64,000 bases of DNA. It comes from Pseudomonas sp. R84. Lineage in GTDB: Bacteria; Pseudomonadota; Gammaproteobacteria; Pseudomonadales; Pseudomonadaceae. The stretch covers positions 1,663,501-1,727,500 of the forward strand of contig NZ_CP019426.1 in the NCBI RefSeq assembly GCF_009834515.1. The letters are read 5' to 3'. Within the stretch, counting starts at the first letter, position 1. Every line of letters starts with the position of its first letter. The notes below the pieces were generated by a model. It made no database searches. It was not told the origin of the DNA and saw only the letters and a program-made list of their open reading frames with translations. The translations under genes were made by a program, and so were the position numbers. Positions 17,951-27,663 of this stretch are shown piece after piece.

Positions 17951-18986
17951 ATGCCTGTACGAAACCATTACGCAAAATCTGCAAAAACGCTTCGAACGCG
18001 CTGATATTTTGCTGATGTACGTTGCCTCTGAGCTCAACTTTGGTGGCGAACTGGTTTTTCGCCTGGTTCTTCAGCACGGTTTCCGTGCCGCCCACCAGCG
18101 CCTCCCAGACCGAGCGGAAAATGCTCTTGTTCTTGTTTTCCACGTCCTGCTGCCAGTTGAACACTTCGACATCGCGCAGCAGCGGTTTGATGTAGCCGTT
18201 GACCTGGGCCTTTTTTGCCTGGGCTTCGATCACCACGTCACCGTGGCCGGCGTTGAAGTCGAACTTGCCGTAGGCCGAGGCGAAGTCGTTCATTCGTTTA
18301 AGTTCGATGTCTTTGGCGCGCAGACGGAATTCGAAGTCCTCGAAGTTGCTCAGCGGGTCGAACGTGGCGGTGGTTTCCAGCGGTGCATGCCCCAGCAGCA
18401 GGGCTTTGCCTTCAAAGCGGGCGTCGCGTTTGCCCTGTTTGTCGACTACGTTGGTCAGGTTGTAGATGCTGGCGTCGACGTTGGTCGCGTTCATGTTCAC
18501 TGGTGGTTTTGAGTTGAAGTTGCGGAAGCTGATCTTGCCGTCTTGAATCTGTACTTCGTCGAGGGTGATCGGCAGCAATTTACCCAGTTGCGCGCGCCAG
18601 TCGGTTCCTTGACCGGTCTGGGAGTTCTGCTTGTTGGCCCCGCCATCGACGAAATTGATCTCGGGATTGACGAATTTCACTTGCGCCACCACAGCATGGT
18701 CGTACCACAGCGAATGCCAGCTGACCGCCAGATCGATCAGCGGTGCGTTAACGAATGGTACCGGTACCTTGCCGTCGACCTTGACGATTTTCAGCCCGTT
18801 GATCTTGTAGGCGCCGCGCCATAGGGCCAGATCGACATCAGTGATCTGGCCCCGATAATCACCCATATCCGCGAGTTTGCCGTTCAGGTAGTCGCGCACC
18901 ATGTAAGGCAGCGCAATATGCAGCGCGATCAGCAGCACAACGACGACGGCGAAAATCCCTAGTGGCCAACTGTAGCGACGCTTCAT
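17910..18986 (-). CDS. DUF748 (AsmA-like) envelope protein
   Basis: A 358-residue protein with one N-terminal transmembrane helix (residues 9-30, FAVVVVLLIALHIALPY) and a long periplasmic part of beta-rich AsmA/DUF748 type (LALWRGAYKINGLKIVK, VQIQDGKISFRN). AsmA-like proteins are linked to phospholipid transport or outer membrane assembly; the exact role is inferred only. The ATG at 18986 follows AGGGAA; upstream in-frame sequence runs into the cysK leader. It is divergent from cysK. Confidence 0.78.
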   Translation of the reverse strand: MKRRYSWPLGIFAVVVVLLIALHIALPYMVRDYLNGKLADMGDYRGQITDVDLALWRGAYKINGLKIVKVDGKVPVPFVNAPLIDLAVSWHSLWYDHAVVAQVKFVNPEINFVDGGANKQNSQTGQGTDWRAQLGKLLPITLDEVQIQDGKISFRNFNSKPPVNMNATNVDASIYNLTNVVDKQGKRDARFEGKALLLGHAPLETTATFDPLSNFEDFEFRLRAKDIELKRMNDFASAYGKFDFNAGHGDVVIEAQAKKAQVNGYIKPLLRDVEVFNWQQDVENKNKSIFRSVWEALVGGTETVLKNQAKNQFATKVELRGNVHQQNISAFEAFLQILRNGFVQAFNARYERPKPDAG

Positions 18987-19021
18987 GACGGCAATTCCCT
19001 GACGATGTAAGCGATTGACTA

Positions 19022-19065
19022 TTGCCTGGCGCAGTCGTTCGACCCGACTGGACTGCGCCAGGCAA
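19022..19065. promoter_or_regulatory. 15-base-arm hairpin in the cysK / DUF748 intergenic region
   Basis: TTGCCTGGCGCAGTC (19022-19036) and its exact reverse complement (19051-19065) flank a 14-base loop. It lies 48 bases before the cysK start and 35 bases before the divergent gene. No T-run follows on either strand, so it is not an ordinary terminator; it may be an operator or a leader structure. Confidence 0.55.
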
Positions 19066-19113
19066 CAGGCATACCTTTGAAGGCTGAATTCAATGCTGCA
19101 TAAGGACCCAGCC

Positions 19114-20088
19114 ATGAGCCGTATTTTTGCTGACAACGCCCATTCCATCGGTAATACGCCGCTGGTGCAGATCAACCGTATCGCGCCGCGTGGCGTGACT
19201 ATTCTGGCCAAGATCGAAGGGCGCAACCCCGGTTATTCGGTCAAGTGCCGGATCGGCGCCAACATGATCTGGGACGCCGAAAGCAGCGGCAAACTCAAGC
19301 CGGGCATGACCATTGTCGAGCCTACGTCGGGTAATACAGGCATTGGCCTGGCATTTGTGGCTGCTGCCCGTGGTTACAAATTGATGCTGACCATGCCGGC
19401 CTCGATGAGTATCGAGCGTCGCAAGGTTCTCAAGGCTTTGGGCGCCGAACTGGTGTTGACCGAGCCGGCCAAGGGCATGAAAGGCGCCATCGAAAAGGCC
19501 GCCGAGATCGTTGCCAGCGATGCCGATAAATACTTCATGCCGGCGCAGTTCGACAACCCGGCCAACCCGGCGATTCACGAAAAAACCACGGGTCCGGAAA
19601 TCTGGAACGACACCGATGGCGCCGTCGATGTACTGGTCGCGGGCGTCGGCACCGGCGGAACCATCACCGGTGTTTCGCGGTATATCAAGAATACCCAGGG
19701 CAAACCGATCCTGTCGGTAGCGGTGGAGCCGATGTCATCGCCAGTAATCACCCAAGCGCTGGCCGGTGAAGAGATCAAACCGAGCCCGCACAAGATTCAG
19801 GGGATCGGTGCCGGTTTTGTGCCGAAAAACCTTGATCTGTCGATGGTGGACCGAGTCGAGCAGGTCACCGACGACGAATCCAAGGCCATGGCGCTGCGCT
19901 TGATGCAGGAAGAAGGGATTTTGTGCGGCATCTCCTGCGGTGCAGCGATGGCGGTAGCAGTGCGTCTGGCTGAGACTCCGGAAATGCAGGGCAAGACTAT
20001 CGTGGTGATTCTGCCGGACTCCGGCGAGCGTTATCTGTCGAGCATGTTGTTCAGTGATCTGTTTACCGAACAGGAGACGCAGCAGTAA
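19114..20088 (+). CDS. cysK: cysteine synthase A (O-acetylserine sulfhydrylase)
   Basis: A 324-residue PLP enzyme that makes cysteine from O-acetylserine and sulfide. [11 protein letters not shown] places the Schiff-base Lys at residue 44; [10 protein letters not shown] (71-80) binds the substrate carboxylate, and [10 protein letters not shown] is the PLP phosphate loop. The ATG at 19114 follows AAGGA; an ATG at 19093 is in frame but poorly supported. Length matches CysK. It has its own promoter region with a strong hairpin. Confidence 0.93.
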   Translation: MSRIFADNAHSIGNTPLVQINRIAPRGVTILAKIEGRNPGYSVKCRIGANMIWDAESSGKLKPGMTIVEPTSGNTGIGLAFVAAARGYKLMLTMPASMSIERRKVLKALGAELVLTEPAKGMKGAIEKAAEIVASDADKYFMPAQFDNPANPAIHEKTTGPEIWNDTDGAVDVLVAGVGTGGTITGVSRYIKNTQGKPILSVAVEPMSSPVITQALAGEEIKPSPHKIQGIGAGFVPKNLDLSMVDRVEQVTDDESKAMALRLMQEEGILCGISCGAAMAVAVRLAETPEMQGKTIVVILPDSGERYLSSMLFSDLFTEQETQQ

Positions 20089-20272
20089 CCGAGTTGATTC
20101 AGGTCAGCCAGGGTTCAGGATCGTTATGCTAATAAATGCTTTGTTGCGCAATTCTTAACACTGAATCTTGTGTAAGGCGGGTTTTGCCCGGCGCCGGTAG
20201 TGTTTATCATGGCCGGCTGCCATGCCGGGTAAAGGGCATTGCGCAGCGTTGTCTTTATTCAAGGAGTCGTTG

Positions 20273-21211
20273 ATGACCTTTTCGTTAGCCGCCAAGGTAT
20301 TGGTGCTGCTGCTGTTTGTGGGCAGCATCCTGTATGTGCATTTGCGCGGCAAGGCGCGTTTGCCGGTTCTGCGCCAGTTCGTCAACCACTCGGCACTGTT
20401 CGCCCCGTACAACGCCTTGATGTACCTGTTCTCCGGCGTCCCGTCCAAGCCGTACCTGGATCGCAGCAAGTTCCCGGAACTGGATGTGCTGCGCGACAAC
20501 TGGGAAACCATTCGCGACGAAGCCATGCATTTGTTCGATGAGGGCTATATTCGCGCGGCGGAAAAGAACAACGACGCCGGTTTCGGCTCGTTCTTCAAGA
20601 AGGGCTGGAAGCGTTTCTACCTCAAGTGGTATGACAAACCTCTACCATCTGCCGAAACCCTGTGCCCGAAAACCGTGGCGCTGGTCAGCGCGATTCCCAA
20701 CGTCAAAGGGGCGATGTTTGCGTTGCTGCCGGGGGGCAGTCACCTGAACCCGCATCGTGACCCGTTTGCCGGCTCGCTGCGCTATCACCTCGGCCTGTCG
20801 ACGCCGAACTCCGACGATTGCCGGATCTTCGTCGATGGCCAGGTCTACGCCTGGCGTGACGGCGAAGACGTGATGTTCGACGAAACCTACGTGCACTGGG
20901 TCAAGAACGAAACCGACCAAACCCGCGTGATTCTGTTCTGCGACGTCGAGCGTCCGCTGAGCAACCGCTTCATGACCCGCATCAATCGCTCGATCAGCGC
21001 TTGGCTCGGCCGTGCGACCGCACCGCAGAACCTTGATGATGAACGCGTCGGCGGGATCAACCAGGCCTATGCCTGGAGCAAGAACTTCAGCGACAAGTTC
21101 AGTGGCGTGGTCAAACAGTGGAAGCGCCGTCATCCGAAGGCTTACCGCGTGATGCGGCCGGTGTTGGCAGTGGTGGTGTTGACGTTGTTGGGGTATTGGC
21201 TGTTTGGTTGA
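20273..21211 (+). CDS. lpxO: LpxO-type aspartyl/asparaginyl beta-hydroxylase family dioxygenase
   Basis: A 312-residue protein. An N-terminal transmembrane helix (4-20) is followed by an Fe(II)/2-oxoglutarate dioxygenase domain with NPHRDPFAGSLRYHLGL (HxD iron ligands, near residue 161) and FDETYVHWVKNET (distal His), plus a C-terminal hydrophobic helix. This layout matches LpxO, which adds a 2-hydroxyl to secondary acyl chains of lipid A at the inner membrane. The ATG at 20273 follows AAGGAG. It is monocistronic and ends at a terminator. Confidence 0.87.
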   Translation: MTFSLAAKVLVLLLFVGSILYVHLRGKARLPVLRQFVNHSALFAPYNALMYLFSGVPSKPYLDRSKFPELDVLRDNWETIRDEAMHLFDEGYIRAAEKNNDAGFGSFFKKGWKRFYLKWYDKPLPSAETLCPKTVALVSAIPNVKGAMFALLPGGSHLNPHRDPFAGSLRYHLGLSTPNSDDCRIFVDGQVYAWRDGEDVMFDETYVHWVKNETDQTRVILFCDVERPLSNRFMTRINRSISAWLGRATAPQNLDDERVGGINQAYAWSKNFSDKFSGVVKQWKRRHPKAYRVMRPVLAVVVLTLLGYWLFG

Positions 21212-21229
21212 GGCTGAATCGCAGGCAAT

Positions 21230-21259
21230 AAAAAACCGCTCCTTGAGAGCGGTTTTTTT
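21230..21259. terminator. bidirectional intrinsic terminator
   Basis: AAAAAACCGCTC / GAGCGGTTTTTTT with a 5-base loop (CTTGA). T-runs occur on both strands, so it can end lpxO from the left and the small minus-strand gene whose stop codon overlaps its edge. Confidence 0.88.
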
Positions 21260-21437
21260 ATGAAGAGAAGGTGAACGAAGCGCCAGCGAGGACGCCTCCT
21301 GGCTCTTCCGCGGCTGGGTTCACCAATGCTTCTCTGATTCGGTGCAACTCCCGTTCAGACAACTTTCCGGAAGAGCGTTTTCTATCAGCTTTTATCGATC
21401 TGGCGCCTGGCGCTTTTTTTTCAACGGCAGCCTTCAT
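21258..21437 (-). CDS. small basic protein of unknown function
   Basis: A 59-residue lysine/arginine-rich protein (MKAAVEKKAPGARSIKADRK...). The ATG at 21437 follows GGAGA at 6 bases, and the stop overlaps the T-run of a bidirectional terminator; both support a real gene. No motif is recognised. Unlike its neighbours it is not GC-extreme. Confidence 0.5.
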   Translation of the reverse strand: MKAAVEKKAPGARSIKADRKRSSGKLSERELHRIREALVNPAAEEPGGVLAGASFTFSS

Positions 21438-21932
21438 GGTGTCTCCGGCGTTGATCATTAAATGAGCAGTTGTCCGATACTAGTCTTAGTCAATTAGCCC
21501 TTGTCCCCCATGGTTTGGTGTCGCGATTGCAATCCAGCCTATTCACCTTGCGGCCAACTGTCCCTGCTGGCCCTTTGTCCAAATCATTGCAATCCATGTC
21601 CCACGCTGGTTATAGTCGGCGCTCGTGAGTCGTATGCCTCACGCTCCACCCTCTCAAAAAAGATCTGCGCCAATGCCTGCATCCCTCATCAACGCGGTAG
21701 TCGATTCAGCGGTCAACGCTGGCGTCGTGCCGTGCGGGAATCAGCAGCCCAAGCAGATCAGTCATTACCCTCCACCTGTCAGTAGCACGCCGGTGTGCGC
21801 AGTCGTATCACCGCCGGGCGTTGGCGTTTCGGGCTGATCGGCAGTTTCTGCTGACCCCTGCGCCCGCCAGAAAAACCTACTGAATTTCAGCTTCGGCTGA
21901 GTTGGCTCCTTGCCTGACTACAGGTGGTATTC
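21438..21932. other. gene-poor region with one possible small ORF
   Basis: About 495 bases between the small basic protein and the EamA gene. The left part (21438-21660) holds no convincing ORF and probably contains promoters for both directions. A possible 54-residue ORF lies at 21673-21837. The right end, 21880-21932, is a leader with CAGCTTCGGCTG hairpin bases and the AGGTGG ribosome site of the transporter. Confidence 0.5.
21673..21837 (+). CDS. possible small protein with PPP motif
   Basis: A 54-residue ORF (MPASLINAVVDSAVNAGVVP..., later HYPPPVSSTPVCAVV). The Ala/Val-rich start and proline-rich end give normal pseudomonad codon use, but there is no clear Shine-Dalgarno and no known family. 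An in-frame ATG at 21625 is an alternative start. It could be a leader peptide for the transporter gene 95 bases downstream. Confidence 0.3.
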   Translation: MPASLINAVVDSAVNAGVVPCGNQQPKQISHYPPPVSSTPVCAVVSPPGVGVSG

Positions 21933-22796
21933 ATGTTTGTCCTTTCGAAAAAATCCGCGCTCGCGGCTGCGTCCACGAGCCTGTTCGTTCTGCTGTGGAG
22001 CAGCGGGGCGATCTTCTCCAAATGGGGCCTGGCGCACGCTTCGCCGTTTGCCTTTCTGCTGATTCGCTTTGTGATTGCCCTGTGTGGGCTTCTGCTGTTG
22101 GCGCCGCTGCTCAAACTGAAGTTGCCCAAGGGGGGGCGGCCGATGCTGTTTGCGATCGCCACGGGTGTGGTGTTGTTGGGCGCTTATCAGATTTTCTATC
22201 TGCTGGCGCTCAACACCAAAGTCACCCCCGGTGTGATGGCGACCATCATGGGCGTGCAGCCGATTCTCACCGTCGTCTTCATGGAGCGGCAGCGCTCGGC
22301 CAGCCGCCTGTTCGGTCTGGCGCTGGGGCTGGCGGGGCTGATCATGGTGGTGTACCAGGGCATCAGTCTGGCCGGGATGTCCTGGGCGGGAATGCTGTTT
22401 GGTCTGTTGGCGCTGGCGAGCATGACGCTGGGCTCGATCATGCAGAAACGCATCACCGACAATCCCCTCGGCACACTGCCGGTGCAATATCTGGCCGGGC
22501 TATTGTTGTGCGGGATCTTCGTGCCGTTTCAGCCGTTCCATTTTGAACACAGCACCGGTTTTATCGTGCCGGTGTTGTGGATGGGGCTGGTGGTCTCGGT
22601 GCTGGCGACGCTGTTGCTGTATCGGCTGATCGCGCGGGGCAATCTGGTGAATGTCACCAGTTTGTTCTATCTGGTACCGGCGGTGACGGCGGTGATGGAT
22701 TATCTGATTTTCGACAATCGCCTGGCAGTGTTGAGTGTGCTGGGGATGCTGTTGATCATTGTCGGTCTAGCGTTTGTGTTCCGTAAAACCAGCTAA
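21933..22796 (+). CDS. EamA/DMT family transporter
   Basis: A 287-residue carrier with ten predicted transmembrane helices and the two EamA repeats (first: LWSSGAIFSKWGL...; second: GMLFGLLALASMTLGSIMQKRI). The internal LYRLIARGNLVNVTSLFYLVPAVTAVMDYL is typical of the second repeat. The ATG at 21933 follows AGGTGG. Drug/metabolite exporters of this kind often move amino acids; the substrate is unknown. Convergent with another EamA gene across a REP pair. Confidence 0.85.
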   Translation: MFVLSKKSALAAASTSLFVLLWSSGAIFSKWGLAHASPFAFLLIRFVIALCGLLLLAPLLKLKLPKGGRPMLFAIATGVVLLGAYQIFYLLALNTKVTPGVMATIMGVQPILTVVFMERQRSASRLFGLALGLAGLIMVVYQGISLAGMSWAGMLFGLLALASMTLGSIMQKRITDNPLGTLPVQYLAGLLLCGIFVPFQPFHFEHSTGFIVPVLWMGLVVSVLATLLLYRLIARGNLVNVTSLFYLVPAVTAVMDYLIFDNRLAVLSVLGMLLIIVGLAFVFRKTS

Positions 22797-22828
22797 CAGA
22801 TCGTCAGGTGGCGGCTTTTAGGCCGCCG

Positions 22829-22893
22829 ATCGCGAGCACGCTCACTCCTACAGGGGAACGCATTCCAATTGTAGGAGTGAGCCTGCTCGCGAT
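22829..22893. repeat. REP pair in tail-to-tail arrangement with GAACGCATTCCAA linker
   Basis: Outward-facing REP arms with linker GGGGAACGCATTCCAAT; the left arm has one change (GAGCACGCTC). It lies between two convergent EamA genes. Confidence 0.9.
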
Positions 22894-22917
22894 GGCCTTT
22901 TCGGCAACAGCACAAAT

Positions 22918-23826
22918 TTATCGGGCCGGCACCTCAGCCGACTTCACCACCGCCGGCTTCAACACCAACCACAACGCCGCCGCAATCAACACCCCGCCGT
23001 AGACATGCGCCATCGATAACGGCTCATCCAGCAACAACGCCCCCCACAGCACGCCAAACGGCGGAATCATGAAGGTCACGGTCATCGACTTCACCGGGCC
23101 GATCGAACTGAGCAGGCGGAAATAAATGATGTAGGCAAACGCCGTGCAGCCCAGACCCAGGCCCAGCAGCGACAGCCAGACATTCCAGCCGCCCCAACTG
23201 ACGGGTGGAGCGCTGATCACGCTATAAATGAACAACGGCAACAGGAACAACGTCGCACCGAGCATGCTGCCCAGCGCCGACAGACGACTGTCCAGTCCAC
23301 CGGCCTGATCCAGCCAGCGCCGCGCGAGGAATCCGGCAAAACCATAACAAGTGGTTGCGAGCAGACAGGCAACGGCGCCCATCAACAGCTGCAAGTCGAA
23401 CGCCACGGGGCCGGCACGGGTCAGCACGCCAACACCGAATAGCCCGAGAAACACCCCACCCAACTTGGCTGCGGAGAGTTTTTCACTGAAGAACAACCCG
23501 CCAATCAGTACGCCCATCAGCGGCGTGGTGGCATTGAAAATCGCCGAGTAGCCGGCCGGCAGTACCTGGGCCGCAACCGAATACAGCGTCGCCGGAATCC
23601 CTGAGTTGATGACGCCCAGCAGCATCACGGTTTTCAGTTTGCCTTTGAAATCCCAGCGCACGCGCATCAGCCCGAGGATTACCAGCAGCCCTGCAGCCGC
23701 AATCGACACGCGAAAGAACCCGGTCGGAATCGTGCCGATCACCGGCGCAATAATGCGCATGAACAGAAAGCTCGCGCCCCATATGGCCGCCAGCGACAAC
23801 ATACGGAAAATATCGACAGGGCTCAC
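22918..23826 (-). CDS. EamA/DMT family transporter
   Basis: A 302-residue, ten-helix carrier with two EamA repeats (IWGASFLFMRIIAPVIGTIPTGFFRV and TTCYGFAGFLARRWL). The C-terminal MTVTFMIPPFGVLWGALLLDEPLS is the usual family ending. The GTG start at 23826 follows GGAGA. Substrate unknown. It is not a close copy of the convergent transporter. Confidence 0.85.
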   Translation of the reverse strand: MSPVDIFRMLSLAAIWGASFLFMRIIAPVIGTIPTGFFRVSIAAAGLLVILGLMRVRWDFKGKLKTVMLLGVINSGIPATLYSVAAQVLPAGYSAIFNATTPLMGVLIGGLFFSEKLSAAKLGGVFLGLFGVGVLTRAGPVAFDLQLLMGAVACLLATTCYGFAGFLARRWLDQAGGLDSRLSALGSMLGATLFLLPLFIYSVISAPPVSWGGWNVWLSLLGLGLGCTAFAYIIYFRLLSSIGPVKSMTVTFMIPPFGVLWGALLLDEPLSMAHVYGGVLIAAALWLVLKPAVVKSAEVPAR

Positions 23827-23911
23827 GGCGGGTCTCCTTCCTTGATCGGGACGAGAGTGTTGCCGAGCGCCCTGACGAAGGCAACCGCTATTCGGGCATG
23901 CAACTTTCCGA

Positions 23912-25537
23912 TCAGATCACAAAGCGTGTCACCAGGCCGTTGAGATCGACGGCCAGACGCGACAGTTCCTGGCTCGCGGCCGAGGTCTGAGTGGCGCCGG
24001 CGGCGGTCTGCGTTGAGAGGTCACGGATGGTCACCAGATTCTGATCGACCTCACGCGCCACCAATGCCTGCTGCTCGGCCGCGCTGGCGATCACCAGGTT
24101 GCGTTGGTTGATCTGCGAGATCGACGCGGTGATTTTTTCCAGTGCCTGACCGGCACTGTTGGCGCGGCGCAGCGTCTGACCCGCCTGTTCGGCACTGCTC
24201 TGCAACGCGCCAACGGTTGCCCCGGTGCCTTGCTGGATGCTGCTGATCATCAGCTCGATTTCTTCGGTGGAATTTTGCGTGCGTTGGGCCAGCGAACGCA
24301 CTTCATCGGCGACCACGGCGAAGCCGCGGCCGGCCTCACCGGCCCGAGCCGCTTCGATCGCCGCATTGAGCGCCAACAGGTTGGTCTGCCCGGCAATCCC
24401 GCGAATCACCTCCAGCACTTTGCTGATGTTCTGCGCCTGCGTGGCCAGACCCTCGGCTTGTCCGGAAGCACCGAGTACCGCATCGACCAGTTGCTGAATC
24501 GAGCTGATGGTTTCGCTGACCTGTACATGGCCGTGCTTGCTGTCTTCGTTGGAGGCAGCGGACGCTTCGGCGCTGGACACAGCGTTGGCGGCGACTTCAT
24601 CCACTGCTGTGCTCATCTCGGTGACCGCCGTGGCGGCTTGTTCGATTTGATCGTTCTGCTGCTGCAGGCCGCGAGTACTTTGCTCCATCACCGAACTCAT
24701 TTCCTCGGCAGCGGAAGCCAGTTGCTGTGCCGATTCGCTAATACCGCGGATGGTCGAGCGCAGATTGCCCTGCATCTCGGCCAAGGCGTCGAGCAACTGC
24801 GACGCCTCATCTTTGCCGCTACTGATAATTTCGCCATTGAGATTGCCGGCAGCAATGCGCCGCGCCACATTCAGTGCCTGATTGATCGGCGTGGTGATGC
24901 TGCGGGTCAGCAACCAGGCCAATAGCAATGTGGCAATCAGGGCGACCACGATGATCGTTGCGACGATCCATAATGCCTGCTGATACATCTGCGCAGCGGC
25001 TTTGGCGGCGGCATCCGCGCCTTGTTGGTTGAGGCTGATCATCTGCTCCAGCGTCTTGTCGAGCACAGTGCCCTGCGGTGCCAGTTCGTTGCTCAAACGC
25101 GTGGCAGCCTGCTCGTTCTGCCCCGCGTCAATCTGGCTGACAATCTGATCGAGAATGCTCAGGTATTTGCCAACGGCCGCGTTCAAGCCGTCGAGCATCG
25201 CTTGTTCCTGATCACTGGCGATCAAGGCTTTATGATCGTTGAGGCGTTTGAGCAACTCCTCACGTTGCGCCTTGAGGATGCCGTTGCTTCGGTCGCGCAC
25301 AGCAGGCTGGGAGTTGGTGATCAGACGCAACGATTCGAGACGGATGCTGGCGATGTTCGCCGCCGCGTCATGAATGCTCTCGATGCTCGGCATCCATGAT
25401 TCTTCGATCACCGCAGCACTTTCGCGCAGGGTTTTCATCTGGCCCAGACCGAACAGGCCGACCACCACCAGCAGACTGGCCAAAACGGCGAAGCTCAAAC
25501 TGGCGCGCAAACCTATGCGCAGATTCCGGATAGACAT
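23912..25537 (-). CDS. methyl-accepting chemotaxis protein
   Basis: A 541-residue inner-membrane chemoreceptor: transmembrane helix 1 (11-30), a periplasmic four-helix-bundle ligand domain of about 160 residues, transmembrane helix 2 (about 190-210), a HAMP domain ([26 protein letters not shown]) and a cytoplasmic signalling domain with the hairpin tip [18 protein letters not shown]. It signals through CheW/CheA to the flagellar motor. The ligand is unknown; an operator-like site lies about 100 bases upstream. Confidence 0.92.
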   Translation of the reverse strand: MSIRNLRIGLRASLSFAVLASLLVVVGLFGLGQMKTLRESAAVIEESWMPSIESIHDAAANIASIRLESLRLITNSQPAVRDRSNGILKAQREELLKRLNDHKALIASDQEQAMLDGLNAAVGKYLSILDQIVSQIDAGQNEQAATRLSNELAPQGTVLDKTLEQMISLNQQGADAAAKAAAQMYQQALWIVATIIVVALIATLLLAWLLTRSITTPINQALNVARRIAAGNLNGEIISSGKDEASQLLDALAEMQGNLRSTIRGISESAQQLASAAEEMSSVMEQSTRGLQQQNDQIEQAATAVTEMSTAVDEVAANAVSSAEASAASNEDSKHGHVQVSETISSIQQLVDAVLGASGQAEGLATQAQNISKVLEVIRGIAGQTNLLALNAAIEAARAGEAGRGFAVVADEVRSLAQRTQNSTEEIELMISSIQQGTGATVGALQSSAEQAGQTLRRANSAGQALEKITASISQINQRNLVIASAAEQQALVAREVDQNLVTIRDLSTQTAAGATQTSAASQELSRLAVDLNGLVTRFVI

Positions 25538-25934
25538 CAGTGTGCTCCTTGATCTTTGAGGGGGGAGGTCGTCCTCGTCAGCGAGGATCTTGTTATGAGG
25601 CGGGTGATGGCGGGCTATATATCAAAGTGCCACTATTTTGGTAAGACCAATCTGGGGGTGTCGTTGAGGGGGCGTGAATTTGCAGCAAAACCACGGCCTA
25701 GACGCGTCTGCTTTGTATTGGATCCGAAGCCCAGAGAATTCGCGGGCTGGCGCGGAGCGGCAAGAAGGATTGCTCAGGCGATTAGCTGACCGAACGGTCG
25801 ATTAAAAAAACTTTGCAAAAAATGCTTTTGGCGTCAACCCCGGCGCAGATTTGGCAGAAATTGCACTTCACCTGTGTGCGCATCCGTAGCTAAGCTCAGG
25901 CACAGATTTCCAAATGCACGCCGAGGTCTTATTT
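25538..25934. other. divergent regulatory region between chemoreceptor and aceK
   Basis: Nearly 400 bases without a convincing gene. It holds a hairpin GTCCTCGTCAGCGAGGA near 25570-25590, a perfect TTGGT-N3-ACCAA operator-like site at 25638-25650, and an AT-rich tract at 25801-25830 that may belong to the aceK promoter. Confidence 0.6.
25638..25650. promoter_or_regulatory. GntR-type (PdhR/FadR subfamily-like) operator
   Basis: TTGGTAAGACCAA is a perfect inverted repeat matching the TTGGT-N3-ACCAA pattern bound by PdhR/LldR-type GntR regulators. It lies about 100 bases upstream of the chemoreceptor start and about 285 bases upstream of aceK. No GntR gene is in the window. Binding is inferred only. 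Confidence 0.45.
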
Positions 25935-27656
25935 ATGCCGCAGCAATGGCCAGCCACCGACATCGCCCGCATGATCCTCGATGGCTTTGACGATTACCGC
26001 GAGCATTTCCGGCGGATCACCGACGGCGCCCGGGAGCGCTTCGAGCAGGCGCGCTGGCAGGAGACGCAAACGGCGTCGGCGGCGCGGATCAATCTCTATG
26101 AAGAAAAGGTCAGCGAAACCATCGCCCGTCTGCGTGAATACTTCGATGACGAAACGCTGATGAATGTCAGTTGCTGGCCGCTGGTGAAAAGCGCCTACAT
26201 CAGCGTCATCGACCTGCGCTTCGACGATGAGCTGTCCGAGACCTGGTACAACTCGATTTTCTGCGGTCTGTTCAGCCATGACCTGATCAGCGACGGCTGC
26301 ATGTTCATCCACACCACGCGTCCGAGCCTGCGCCGCGCCCGCGCCGCGCAAACCCGCACGTACAAACCACAGGGACAGCTGTCGGGGATGCTCGCGAGCA
26401 TTTTTGCCGACTATCGTTTCAGCGAGGACTACGCCGATCTGCCCGGCGATTTGCTTCGCCTCGAAGCACAACTGCGCGACAATCTGCCGGACTGGGTGTG
26501 CAAGGACCCGGAACTCAGCGTCGAGCTGTTTTCCTCGGTGCTCTACCGCAACAAAGGCGCGTATCTGGTCGGGCGTATTTACACCCGCGACGAGCAGTGG
26601 CCGCTGGTGATTCCGCTGCTGCACCGCGAAGGACGCGGGATCCAGATCGATGCGCTGATCACCGACGAAGCCGATGTGTCGATCATTTTCTCGTTCACCC
26701 GTTCGTACTTCATGGTCGATGTGCCGGTGCCGGCGGAATTCATCGGTTTCCTGCGGCGCATTCTGCCGGGTAAGCACATCGCCGAGCTGTACACCTCGAT
26801 CGGCTTCTACAAGCACGGAAAATCCGAGTTCTACCGTGCACTGATCAATCATCTGGCCAACACCGACGACCAGTTCATCATGGCCCCGGGCGTACGCGGC
26901 ATGGTCATGAGCGTGTTCACCCTGCCGGGCTTCAACACCGTATTCAAAATCATCAAGGACCGTTTCTCGCCGTCGAAAAACGTCGACCGTGCCACGGTGA
27001 TCGAGAAGTACCGGCTGGTAAAAAGTGTCGACCGGGTAGGGCGCATGGCCGATACCCAGGAGTTTGCCGACTTCCGTTTTCCGCTGAGCAAATTTGATCC
27101 GGCGTGTCTTGAGGAGTTGCTGGAAGTCGCACCGTCGACGGTGTCGGTCGAAGGCGACACGGTGCTGATCCGCCACTGCTGGACCGAGCGGCGAATGACC
27201 CCGCTCAATCTGTATCTGGAAAACGCCAACGACGCGCAGGTGCGCGAAGCGCTGGAGGATTACGGCCTGGCGATCAAGCAACTGGCAGCGGCGAACATCT
27301 TTCCCGGCGACATGCTGCTGAAGAACTTCGGCGTCACCCGGCATGGGCGGGTGGTGTTTTATGACTACGACGAGATCTGCTTTCTGACCGAAGCCAACTT
27401 CCGCCACATCCCAGCGCCGCGCACGCCGGAGGACGAAATGGCCTCCGAACCGTGGTATTCGATCGGGCCGCTGGATGTGTTTCCCGAGGAGTTTCCGCCG
27501 TTCCTGTTTGCCGATTCCGGGCAGCGCAAGTTGTTCGATCAGTTGCATGGCGAGTTGTATAACGCCGATTACTGGAAGAGCCTGCAGGAGGCGATTCGGG
27601 CGGGGAAGGTCATTGATGTCTTTCCGTATCGGCGCAGAGGCTTGGATAACGAGTAA
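25935..27656 (+). CDS. aceK: isocitrate dehydrogenase kinase/phosphatase
   Basis: A 573-residue bifunctional enzyme that phosphorylates and dephosphorylates isocitrate dehydrogenase, switching carbon between the TCA cycle and the glyoxylate shunt. [11 protein letters not shown] and [19 protein letters not shown] mark the kinase N-lobe; [38 protein letters not shown] holds the catalytic-loop Asp and the DYDE metal site. The ATG at 25935 starts the conserved domain and follows GAGG. It is not next to aceA or aceB, unlike the enterobacterial operon. Confidence 0.95.
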   Translation: MPQQWPATDIARMILDGFDDYREHFRRITDGARERFEQARWQETQTASAARINLYEEKVSETIARLREYFDDETLMNVSCWPLVKSAYISVIDLRFDDELSETWYNSIFCGLFSHDLISDGCMFIHTTRPSLRRARAAQTRTYKPQGQLSGMLASIFADYRFSEDYADLPGDLLRLEAQLRDNLPDWVCKDPELSVELFSSVLYRNKGAYLVGRIYTRDEQWPLVIPLLHREGRGIQIDALITDEADVSIIFSFTRSYFMVDVPVPAEFIGFLRRILPGKHIAELYTSIGFYKHGKSEFYRALINHLANTDDQFIMAPGVRGMVMSVFTLPGFNTVFKIIKDRFSPSKNVDRATVIEKYRLVKSVDRVGRMADTQEFADFRFPLSKFDPACLEELLEVAPSTVSVEGDTVLIRHCWTERRMTPLNLYLENANDAQVREALEDYGLAIKQLAAANIFPGDMLLKNFGVTRHGRVVFYDYDEICFLTEANFRHIPAPRTPEDEMASEPWYSIGPLDVFPEEFPPFLFADSGQRKLFDQLHGELYNADYWKSLQEAIRAGKVIDVFPYRRRGLDNE

Positions 27657-27663
27657 GCCCTGA

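Noticed and set aside
25556..25789. 77-residue open frame between the chemoreceptor and aceK
   Set aside because: It has no ribosome site, odd residue content and covers the operator-like region; it looks like regulatory DNA.
25840..25870. Possible sigma-54 promoter upstream of aceK (TTGGCAGAAATTGCA)
   Set aside because: The GG to GC distance is 8 bases instead of the needed 10, so it does not fit the -24/-12 rule.
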